Source: Bacillota bacterium (GTDB taxonomy: Bacteria > Bacillota > Clostridia > Peptostreptococcales > Anaerovoracaceae). From it: a stretch of DNA of 53,157 bases. Below the pieces are notes generated by a model that was given only the letters and a program-made list of their open reading frames with translations, ran no database searches and was not told the DNA's origin. Positions 33,354 through 40,481 of the stretch are shown here, in pieces. The position numbers and the translations under genes were made by a program. Position 1 is the first letter of the stretch, and each line of letters starts with the position of its first letter. The stretch covers positions 1-53,157 of the forward strand of contig JAFRZB010000012.1 of assembly GCA_017442785.1 (NCBI GenBank). Reading direction: 5' to 3'.

Positions 33354-34268
33354 ATGAGAGTATTTGTAACAGGTGTCTGCGGACAGCTTGGCCATGATGT
33401 GGTCAATGAACTTGCGAAAAGAGGACACGAAGGCGTCGGAACTGATATCCAGCCTGTTTATTCCGGTGTTCAGGACGGAAGTGCGGTAACGACTGCCCGT
33501 TATATTCAGTTGGATATTACTGATAGATCCTCCGTACAGAAGGTAATAGCTGAAATACATCCGGATGCTGTCATCCATTGTGCTGCGTGGACGAACGTTG
33601 ATGGGGCGGAAGCTCCGGAAAATCACGAAAAGGTCCATATGATCAATGCGGTTGGGACTCAGAATATTGCCGATGCCACAAAGGCAGTTGATGCCAAGAT
33701 GATGTATATCAGCACGGATTACGTGTTTGATGGTCAGGGAGAGCGTCCATGGGAACCAGATGACAAATGCTATTCGCCTCTTAACGTTTACGGACAGAGT
33801 AAACTTGACGGAGAGCTTGCGGTAAGCAGGACCCTCGATAAGTTCTTTATAGTACGTATTGCATGGGTGTTCGGTCTTAACGGTAAGAACTTCATTAAGA
33901 CCATGATCAACGTAGGCAAGACACATGATACGGTCCGTGTTGTAAACGATCAGATAGGTACACCTACTTATACTATAGACCTGGCCAGGCTTCTTGTTGA
34001 TATGGTCGAGACAGATAAGTACGGGTACTATCACGCAACTAATGAGGGCGGATATATTTCCTGGTACGATTTCTGCTGTGAATTCTATAAACAGTACGGA
34101 CTAAAAACTAAGGTCGTTCCTGTTACAACAGAGGAATACGGACTGAGCGTTGCGGCACGTCCATTCAACAGCAGGCTAGAAAAGTCCAAACTTGTTAAGA
34201 ATGGATTTACCCCGCTGCCTTCATGGCAGGACGCCGTAAGTCGCTATCTTAAGGAGGCACAGCTGTAA
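33354..34268 (+). CDS. rfbD: dTDP-4-dehydrorhamnose reductase
   Basis: 304 residues, last step of dTDP-L-rhamnose synthesis. VTGVCGQLGHDV cofactor loop, STDYVFDG and YGQSKLDGE (Tyr-x3-Lys). ATG 33354 has AGAGG 7 nt upstream; an in-frame GTG at 33297 would overlap rfbB by 47 bp and is unlikely. The stop overlaps the rfbC start by one base. The order rfbA-B-D-C has the reductase before the epimerase. Confidence 0.96.
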   Translation: MRVFVTGVCGQLGHDVVNELAKRGHEGVGTDIQPVYSGVQDGSAVTTARYIQLDITDRSSVQKVIAEIHPDAVIHCAAWTNVDGAEAPENHEKVHMINAVGTQNIADATKAVDAKMMYISTDYVFDGQGERPWEPDDKCYSPLNVYGQSKLDGELAVSRTLDKFFIVRIAWVFGLNGKNFIKTMINVGKTHDTVRVVNDQIGTPTYTIDLARLLVDMVETDKYGYYHATNEGGYISWYDFCCEFYKQYGLKTKVVPVTTEEYGLSVAARPFNSRLEKSKLVKNGFTPLPSWQDAVSRYLKEAQL

Positions 34269-34879
34269 TGGGTCAAATAACGGTTGAGAAGGATCTTGAT
34301 GGGATAGAAGGACTTTGCCTGATAACACCAGCTGTCCATGGTGACAGCCGAGGGTACTTTATGGAGACATACTCCGCCAGGGATATGGCTGAGGCAGGCC
34401 TAGATATAGTATTCGTTCAGGACAATCAGAGTATGAGTACCAAGGGCGTGCTCAGAGGGCTGCATTTCCAGAAGCAGTATCCGCAGACGAAGCTTGTACG
34501 AGTAATTAAAGGTGAAGTATTTGATGTGGCGGTTGATCTTAGAATCGGTTCCAAGACCTACGGGAAGTGGCACGGCGAACTGCTGACTGAGGAAAACAAG
34601 AAGCAGTTCTTTATCCCACGCGGCTTTGCGCATGGCTTCCTTGTTCTCTCCGATACAGCAGAATTTTGCTATAAGTGTGATGATTTCTATCATCCAAATG
34701 ACGAGGGCGGACTTGCGTGGAACGATCCGGATATAGGTATCTTATGGCCTTGTCTTGAAGGGGAATACCATGGTACTGCAAATGCAGCTGGATATACAGT
34801 AGACAGTGTTCCGCTGAATATGTCTGAGAAAGACCAGAAGTGGCTTAGAATCAAACACTTGGTCTTAAGTCATGAGTAG
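34268..34879 (+). CDS. rfbC: dTDP-4-dehydrorhamnose 3,5-epimerase
   Basis: 203 residues, cupin-fold epimerase. Motifs: DSRGYFMETYS, FVQDNQSMSTKGVLRGLHFQ (catalytic His in RGLHFQ), VDLRIGSKTYGKW, IPRGFAHGF and the tyrosine/base region near EFCYKCDDFYHP. Completes the rhamnose pathway with its neighbours. Confidence 0.97.
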   Translation: MGQITVEKDLDGIEGLCLITPAVHGDSRGYFMETYSARDMAEAGLDIVFVQDNQSMSTKGVLRGLHFQKQYPQTKLVRVIKGEVFDVAVDLRIGSKTYGKWHGELLTEENKKQFFIPRGFAHGFLVLSDTAEFCYKCDDFYHPNDEGGLAWNDPDIGILWPCLEGEYHGTANAAGYTVDSVPLNMSEKDQKWLRIKHLVLSHE

Positions 34880-35780
34880 TATTAAAAACGTTGTTACTCA
34901 AATTCTGATAGCTATTATTATAATGATTGCCTTGTTTTTTTGTCTTTTTCGGACGACGGGTCATACGAAGGTGTATGAAAGGGTCATTATAATTGGTGTT
35001 GACGGTGCAGGCAGTTTCTTTAAAGATGTTGAGGCTGAGTGCTTTAACAGTATCTTTGAATCAAATAACATAACGTATACCATGAAGACGGAGATCCCTA
35101 CGATAAGTGCCCAGTGCTGGGGGTCGATGATCTATGGTGTGCCACATGATGTTCACGGCTTGACTAATGCTATTGTCGAAAAAGAAGAGTTTCACAGCAG
35201 CCAGCTAAACAGCATCTTCAAGGTCGCTTGCTCAAGATACCCTGAGGCTTCAATAGCTTCGATCGTAGGTTGGTCACCGATCAATTATGGGATCATAGAC
35301 TGCAAAGACGAAATGTATCTGTATCCGGATATTCCTGGGGACCACTTTATGGATTGCCATGAAGTGTTAAAAAACGTTATCGACTATTTACAGATCAATG
35401 ATCCCAAACTCATGTTTGTTCATTTTGATGATGTTGATCATGCCGGGCATGCATTCGGATGGGGCAGTGAGGAGTATAAGTCTGCCTTATTAGAAGTGGA
35501 TCAGTGCATCGGAACGATCTGGGATACCCTAAAGAATAAAGGTTTGATAGAGAACTCTTTGTTTGTTCTCATAGCTGATCACGGTGGAACCGGTAAAACA
35601 CATGGTGGTGACACTGAAGAAGAAGTAAATGTGGTTTTTGCTGTATCAGGCGAAGGGTTAAACGATAAGGACTCTATCGGAGAAATGACCATAGAAGATG
35701 TTTATGCGGTAGTTCTTAATGCGTTAGGCATTGACAATGACCGGCAAGTCGGGACTATTCCTGCAGGACTTTTTCAATAG
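34872..35780 (+). CDS. Membrane-anchored alkaline-phosphatase-superfamily phosphodiesterase
   Basis: 302 residues: a single N-terminal membrane helix (about 8-27) and an extracellular catalytic domain. Superfamily metal-site elements: IIIGVDGAG (D44), the nucleophile segment EIPTISAQCWGSMI (74-87), HFDDVDHAGHAFG and IADHGGTGKTHGG. This resembles type-I phosphodiesterase/nucleotide pyrophosphatase proteins. It is the second surface phosphohydrolase of the locus and overlaps rfbC by 8 bp. Possible substrates are phosphodiester-linked glycan substituents or glycerophosphodiesters (inference). Confidence 0.82.
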   Translation: MSSIKNVVTQILIAIIIMIALFFCLFRTTGHTKVYERVIIIGVDGAGSFFKDVEAECFNSIFESNNITYTMKTEIPTISAQCWGSMIYGVPHDVHGLTNAIVEKEEFHSSQLNSIFKVACSRYPEASIASIVGWSPINYGIIDCKDEMYLYPDIPGDHFMDCHEVLKNVIDYLQINDPKLMFVHFDDVDHAGHAFGWGSEEYKSALLEVDQCIGTIWDTLKNKGLIENSLFVLIADHGGTGKTHGGDTEEEVNVVFAVSGEGLNDKDSIGEMTIEDVYAVVLNALGIDNDRQVGTIPAGLFQ

Positions 35781-35835
35781 TTCGTGTGCCATTTTGTATT
35801 CTGATCAAGATCTAATAATACATTAAACAGAAGTA

Positions 35836-35864
35836 TTGATTATAATGTGTTTTTATACTATAAT
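35836..35864 (+). promoter_or_regulatory. Promoter of the first cytidylyltransferase gene
   Basis: TTGATT (35836-35841), 17-bp spacer, perfect TATAAT (35859-35864), giving a leader of about 100 nt. The 194-bp gap before the gene holds no terminator for the preceding locus that I can see. The leader contains GCTGTTTTGAAC (35892-35903), repeated in inverse orientation before the ABC transporter genes. Confidence 0.75.
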
Positions 35865-35891
35865 CATGTTCACTTTGTGAAGGATACTTTT

Positions 35892-35903
35892 GCTGTTTTG
35901 AAC
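35892..35903 (+). promoter_or_regulatory. Candidate operator half, shared 12-mer
   Basis: GCTGTTTTGAAC. Its exact reverse complement occurs at 38599-38610, also between a promoter and a cytidylyltransferase-containing transcription unit. Candidate binding site for the winged-helix domains encoded by both units. Confidence 0.35.
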
Positions 35904-35974
35904 TTTGCTCGAGGCGTGGTCCGTAATGGCAGAATAAACCGGCTAACAAAGAATCTAAAAATGTTGGAGGCATT

Positions 35975-36871
35975 ATGGAACTGAACAGAAAACAGTTCGA
36001 CGTCTTGGAGGCATTAGTCTCTTCAAAAGAGAATCTGACTCAGAGACAGCTTGAAGAGATCACCGGCCACAGTCTTGGTACGATAAACCGTATCATAAAA
36101 GAATTAACTGAAACTGGTTTTGTCGAGGATGGTAAGATCACAAATTCCGGGATCAACGCGCTCGAGCCTTACCGCGCAAAGAGGGCGATCTTTATCGCTG
36201 CGGGATTTGGGACAAGACTCGTCCCTATCACTTTCAACACACCTAAGCCGCTCGTCAGAGTCCATGGCGTCAGGATAATCGACAGGCTGATAGATGCATG
36301 TCTGGAAGCCGGGATCAATGAGATATTCATCGTAAGAGGGTATCTCGGCGAATTGTTCGATCAGCTGCTTTATAAGTATCCAATGGTCAAATTTCTGGAG
36401 AATCCTGTTTATAACGAGGCGAATAACATCTCCAGCTCACTGGTCGCCCGCTACATGCTCTCAAATGCTTACGTGTTTGAGGCAGATCTTTTGATCTCCA
36501 ATCCAAAGATAATCCGCAAATACCACTATACCTCTGACTTCCTTGCGATCAAGAAGGAAAGAAGTGATGACTGGTGCTTCAGGGTAAAGGACGGTATCAT
36601 CCAGGAAGAAAAGGTCGGCGGCGAGGGCGATGACATCTGGCAGATGGTTGGTATCAGCTACTGGAACGAGACTGATGGCCATAAGCTCTCACAGGACATC
36701 CAGGATGTATACGCTTCTCCGGGCGGAAAAGAACGTTACTGGGAACAGGTCCCCCTTGTTTACCGCAAGGAACACTACTCAGTCGAGGTCCGTGAATGCC
36801 ATGACGAGGATATCGTTGAGATAGATACCTTTAAAGAGCTTAAGGCGATCGATAAGACTTACGATGTGTAG
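35975..36871 (+). CDS. licC: Winged-helix/LicC-like CTP:phosphocholine (or related) cytidylyltransferase
   Basis: 298 residues in two parts. Residues 1-65 form a winged helix-turn-helix (RKQFDVLEALVSSKENLT; ITGHSLGTINRIIKELTE; wing FVEDGKITNSG). From 66 on is a LicC-type nucleotidyltransferase: AAGFGTRL (75-82), TPKPLVRVHG (89-98), NNISSS (150-155), metal Asp D171 in FEADLLI, DDWCF (198-202), GISYW (226-230) and a terminal IVEIDTFKEL with D284. Classical LicC is only the second part. The product would be CDP-choline or a related CMP-headgroup, the donor for the LicD proteins. GGAGG precedes the ATG. The role of the DNA-binding-type domain is unknown; self-regulation or allosteric use is possible. 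Confidence 0.85.
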   Translation: MELNRKQFDVLEALVSSKENLTQRQLEEITGHSLGTINRIIKELTETGFVEDGKITNSGINALEPYRAKRAIFIAAGFGTRLVPITFNTPKPLVRVHGVRIIDRLIDACLEAGINEIFIVRGYLGELFDQLLYKYPMVKFLENPVYNEANNISSSLVARYMLSNAYVFEADLLISNPKIIRKYHYTSDFLAIKKERSDDWCFRVKDGIIQEEKVGGEGDDIWQMVGISYWNETDGHKLSQDIQDVYASPGGKERYWEQVPLVYRKEHYSVEVRECHDEDIVEIDTFKELKAIDKTYDV

Positions 36872-36901
36872 AGACCATACGGGTCCTTGGAAAGGCAAGT
36901 A

Positions 36902-38377
36902 ATGACTGATAAGACACAACAACATAATGACGGTGATCTTAAGCGATCGCTTTCACCCATGCACGTATGGGCAATTGCTTTCGGGTGCGTGATCGGCTGG
37001 GGCTCGTTCATTAACCCAGGCAAAAAGTTCCTGAGCAACTCCGGTGTTGCAGGTACTGCGATAGCCATGGTATTGGGCGCGGTCGTCATGATCATAATCG
37101 CCTTCAGCTATGCGTATATGGTACCTAAGTATCCAAAGGCCGGCGGTGAGTTCACATTTACTAAAAACTGCTTCGGTAAGAACATGGCTTTCGTCTGTGG
37201 CTGGTTCCTGGTGGTTGCCTATCTAACCAACGTGCCGATGAACTCTACAGCCATCGGACTGATAGTTGACGGTCTGGACGGGAATGCCAATATACTCAAA
37301 TTCGGGTTCCATTACAATATAGCCGGTTTTGATATATATATGGGAGAGATGCTGCTTGCTGCGGCGATCCTGATACTGTTTGGATATCTGAATATAATCG
37401 GTGTGCAGAAGGCTGCGATAGTGCAGACGATCCTGAGCTCAATGCTGGTAATATGTGTGTTTACGTTGTTCGTGTCGGCGCTCATCAGTTCCAAAGCGAC
37501 CGGTATCAATATGGAACCCATCTGGGGCTTTGATAAGAGCGCCGCGATGGAAGCAGGCGTGAACACCTCCGGTATCGGGGAATTCGCGCATAAGGGCACC
37601 GCAGGGATAATCAGCGCTATATTAGCTACTTTTGCGATCGCACCGTGGGCATACGTCGGATTTGACGCTATTCCGCAGGCCGCTGAAGAGTTTAACTTCA
37701 GCTTCAGAAAAGTGTCCTTCATAATGATCATAGCCATCGTATTCGGATGCTTTGTATATGTCAGCAACAACACAGTCGCCGCAGCTGCATTGACGAATTG
37801 GCCGGACAGGGTAATGAACGGCGAGTGGGTAGTCCTTGTAGCGGCAGAGGAGCTCCTCGGAGGCTTTGGGAAGGTACTGGTAGGGCTTGGTGTATCGTGT
37901 GCTGTTCTTTCCGGTATAATGGGCTTCTATCTGGCATCGAGTCGCCTGATGTATTCGATGAGCAGAGAAGGTTATCTACCGGAAATGTTCGGACGAGTCG
38001 ACAAAAAGTACGGAACTCCGAAGAATGCAATGATATTCTGCATTATCGTTAGTCTCTCCGGGCCGATCCTTGGGCGTGAAGCTCTGGGATGGTTCGTTGA
38101 CATGAGCGCGATAGGTGCGAGCATTGGTTATTTCTTTACATCTGCGGCGACCCTGGTGACTCTGAAGAAAGACGGTGACGGCACGAGATTCCTCAAGACT
38201 ATGGCTACGGTCGGTGTCTTGTTCAGTTTGATCTTCATGATCCTTCAGCTGGTTCCGATTCCGGGATTAAACGGTGTGCATTTCGGCAAGGAAAGCTATA
38301 TCATGCTCGTGATATGGATCGCGATAGGATTCGTATTCTACATGAAGCAGAGGAGGTTCTTCTCTGAAAAGGAATAG
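36902..38377 (+). CDS. APC-superfamily amine/amino-acid permease
   Basis: 491 residues, about twelve membrane helices. The N-terminal helix 1 motif VIGWGSFINPGKKFLSNSG and the AYMVPKYPKAGGEFTF segment are typical of the APC superfamily; WAYVGFDAIPQAAEEF lies in the middle. GGAAAGG is 6 nt before ATG 36902. Cotranscribed with the licC-like gene 30 bp upstream, so the substrate is probably the headgroup or its precursor (choline, ethanolamine or an amino acid); specificity cannot be read from sequence. Confidence 0.85.
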   Translation: MTDKTQQHNDGDLKRSLSPMHVWAIAFGCVIGWGSFINPGKKFLSNSGVAGTAIAMVLGAVVMIIIAFSYAYMVPKYPKAGGEFTFTKNCFGKNMAFVCGWFLVVAYLTNVPMNSTAIGLIVDGLDGNANILKFGFHYNIAGFDIYMGEMLLAAAILILFGYLNIIGVQKAAIVQTILSSMLVICVFTLFVSALISSKATGINMEPIWGFDKSAAMEAGVNTSGIGEFAHKGTAGIISAILATFAIAPWAYVGFDAIPQAAEEFNFSFRKVSFIMIIAIVFGCFVYVSNNTVAAAALTNWPDRVMNGEWVVLVAAEELLGGFGKVLVGLGVSCAVLSGIMGFYLASSRLMYSMSREGYLPEMFGRVDKKYGTPKNAMIFCIIVSLSGPILGREALGWFVDMSAIGASIGYFFTSAATLVTLKKDGDGTRFLKTMATVGVLFSLIFMILQLVPIPGLNGVHFGKESYIMLVIWIAIGFVFYMKQRRFFSEKE

Positions 38378-38416
38378 CAAAAATCCCTGATCGTAAACTA
38401 ATCAGAACCATTATTT

Positions 38417-38449
38417 CAGGCCCTCATGCTGGTAAGGGCCTGTTTTTTT
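38417..38449 (+). terminator. Rho-independent terminator after the APC permease
   Basis: CAGGCCCT (38417-38424) and AGGGCCTG (38435-38442), 8-bp perfect stem, 10-nt loop, then seven Ts. Separates the two cytidylyltransferase transcription units. Confidence 0.9.
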
Positions 38450-38492
38450 GTTCAAAAAAAATGGAATACTAATAAAATCGAACTGACAGCTA

Positions 38493-38521
38493 TTGACTAA
38501 TGCGCTTCATTTGTATATAAT
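38493..38521 (+). promoter_or_regulatory. Strong promoter of the ABC importer/fusion operon
   Basis: TTGACT (38493-38498), 17-bp spacer, perfect TATAAT (38516-38521). The leader is about 130 nt and rich in repeats (next entry). The rest of the 279-bp gap holds the upstream terminator and AT-rich sequence. Confidence 0.8.
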
Positions 38522-38522
38522 C

Positions 38523-38610
38523 TCGTTCATAATGAAAACATTTTGTATGAGTATTTGAACGAATTATGCTGGCATTAAACGAGTTTTGCTGCATTTTTGT
38601 TCAAAACAGC
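38523..38610. repeat. Repeat-rich leader (candidate regulatory region)
   Basis: TCGTTCA (38523-38529) pairs with TGAACGA (38556-38562) as an inverted repeat. Two near-identical direct repeats, AACGAATTATGCTGGCATT (38558-38576) and AACGAGTTTTGCTGCATT (38578-38595), follow with a 20-bp period. GTTCAAAACAGC (38599-38610) ends the region and is the reverse complement of a 12-mer before the licC-like gene. Two-turn spacing suits a DNA-binding dimer or oligomer. Confidence 0.4.
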
Positions 38611-38656
38611 TTACATGCCAAATTGGAATAAGACATTGATAATGCGGGAGAAGATC

Positions 38657-39694
38657 ATGAGAAAGAAAACATACCTATTTGCACTTGTGCTGCTTTGCTG
38701 CCTCTTTGTTGTAATGACTGGATGCGGAGCAAATGGAAACAACTCTGAAGGACACTCAGGAAAAGGCGACAGAGTGGTCATCTACACTGCAGCAGAAGAT
38801 GAACGTATTGCATACATACAGGAAGAACTGGATAAAAAATTCCCGGACACAGAGATAGTTATACAGTCTCTAGGTACCGGGCAGCTGCTTTCCAAGCTTC
38901 AGGCAGAAGGTAAGTCCGGTGATTGTGACATATTCTATGACCTTGAAGTAGTTAATGCTGAGATCATCTTAAACGCTTCTCCGGACCTTTTTGTAGATCT
39001 GAAAGACTATGATTTCTCCATCTATGACGCTTCTGTTACCGGTTATACCTCTAACCATCATAAGTATGCAGTAAATGGTAAGACAGCAGGGGCGTTCCTT
39101 GTTAATACGAAAATGCTCAAGGATAAGGGACTGTCAGTTCCTAAGACATATGAAGATATGCTGAAGCCTGAGTATAAAGGGCTAATCTCCATGCCTAGTC
39201 CAAAGTCTTCCGGTACAGGCTACAGCTATTACAACGGCATGATCACCGTGCTCGGAGATGAAGCCGGAATGAGATACTTTGAAGAGCTCAATCTGAATAT
39301 CAAAGAGTACACCACTTCCGGTTCTGCACCCGCAAAGGCCGCTGTCCGAGGAGATGTGGCTATCGCTTATGGACTGCTCTGGCAGTGTGTTAATTACGCA
39401 AATGATAATGATGGCCTGGAAGTAATCGTTCCTGATAAAGGGCTCGCTTTCGACCTGTTTACCATGGGGATGATCTCCGGACACGAGACAAAGGGCAGTG
39501 TTAAGGAAGTGTTCACCTATCTCTTCAATGATCTCAATAAGCCTCAGTGCGCAAAGTTTAATCCGGACAAGATATACAAGGACATGCCCGCAGCTGAGAT
39601 AAAGAACTATCCCACAGGTTACAGTGAGATCTCAATGAAGGGACTGTTTGATTTCCAGTACAAGCAGGAGCTTCTGGATAAGTGGTCGTATTAG
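38657..39694 (+). CDS. ABC importer substrate-binding lipoprotein
   Basis: 345 residues with a lipoprotein signal (VVMTGC, C23) and an extracellular binding-protein fold of the iron/polyamine/2-aminoethylphosphonate group: VVIYTAAEDERI at the start, GDCDIFYDLEV, GAFLVNTKML, VPKTYEDMLKPEYKG and GRGD-like later turns. GGGAG is 6 nt before ATG 38657; the frame is open further upstream but without a ribosome site. Binding proteins of this group recognise small anions or amines; a phosphonate or phospho-amine ligand would fit the operon. Confidence 0.88.
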   Translation: MRKKTYLFALVLLCCLFVVMTGCGANGNNSEGHSGKGDRVVIYTAAEDERIAYIQEELDKKFPDTEIVIQSLGTGQLLSKLQAEGKSGDCDIFYDLEVVNAEIILNASPDLFVDLKDYDFSIYDASVTGYTSNHHKYAVNGKTAGAFLVNTKMLKDKGLSVPKTYEDMLKPEYKGLISMPSPKSSGTGYSYYNGMITVLGDEAGMRYFEELNLNIKEYTTSGSAPAKAAVRGDVAIAYGLLWQCVNYANDNDGLEVIVPDKGLAFDLFTMGMISGHETKGSVKEVFTYLFNDLNKPQCAKFNPDKIYKDMPAAEIKNYPTGYSEISMKGLFDFQYKQELLDKWSY

Positions 39695-39713
39695 TTTCGC
39701 GTGGAGGATCGAA

Positions 39714-40481
39714 ATGGCGGATACCATCATCCAGGCTATAAACATCAGTAAAAAGTTCAGATCCAAGACAGTCCTGGAAGATATCTCGTTTTCCGTAAAC
39801 AGGGGAGAATTCCTTTCGCTGCTCGGGCCTTCCGGCTGTGGAAAGACGACTATTCTAAGAATGCTCATCGGGATCGAGCAGCCTACCAGCGGAAGAATAC
39901 TAAAGGACGGCATCGACATTACTCATGCTGCGCCGAAGGACCGGAACATAGGGATAGTATTTCAAAACTATTCGCTGTTTCCTAACATGGATGTTTATCA
40001 TAACATTGCATACGCGCTCCAGGCAAAGCACATTGACAAAGATGACATAGACCGCAAGGTCAAAGAGATGGTCTCAACTGTTGGACTCGAGGATCATATC
40101 TTTAAGAAGCCCAAACAGCTTTCCGGAGGTCAACAGCAGCGTGTTGCGATAGCCCGTACCCTTGTTCTGAATCCTGATATCATCCTGTTCGACGAACCCA
40201 TGAGCGCACTGGATGCAGAGATCAAACTTATCCTCAGGCAGCTTCTGAAGGATATACAAAGGAAGCTTGGGATCACCATGGTCTACGTTACACATGATCA
40301 GGAGGAGGCCTTTGCCCTGTCTGACCGCATAATGGTGCTGAATGATCTTAAGATCGCTCAGATGGATACGCCTTATGATCTTTATCATAACCCCGCAGAT
40401 CCTTTCATAAAAAGATTCGTGGTGGATCACCTGGATCTTAAAGTCAGGAGCATTGAGGACAGCATAGGAGAGAACATATGA
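39714..40481 (+). CDS. ABC importer ATPase (PotA/FbpC-like)
   Basis: 255 residues. Walker A GPSGCGKTT (38-46), Q-loop VFQNYSLFP, signature LSGGQQQRVAIAR, Walker B IILFDEPMSALD, switch His in VTHDQEEA. It lacks the C-terminal regulatory TOBE domain of longer PotA/FbpC proteins. GGAGG is 6 nt before ATG 39714; its stop overlaps the permease start by 4 bp (ATGA). Confidence 0.95.
   Translation: MADTIIQAINISKKFRSKTVLEDISFSVNRGEFLSLLGPSGCGKTTILRMLIGIEQPTSGRILKDGIDITHAAPKDRNIGIVFQNYSLFPNMDVYHNIAYALQAKHIDKDDIDRKVKEMVSTVGLEDHIFKKPKQLSGGQQQRVAIARTLVLNPDIILFDEPMSALDAEIKLILRQLLKDIQRKLGITMVYVTHDQEEAFALSDRIMVLNDLKIAQMDTPYDLYHNPADPFIKRFVVDHLDLKVRSIEDSIGENI

Noticed and set aside
35865-35974. Riboswitch in the leader of the licC-like gene
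   Set aside because: About 100 nt without a convincing nested stem, terminator or known aptamer consensus.
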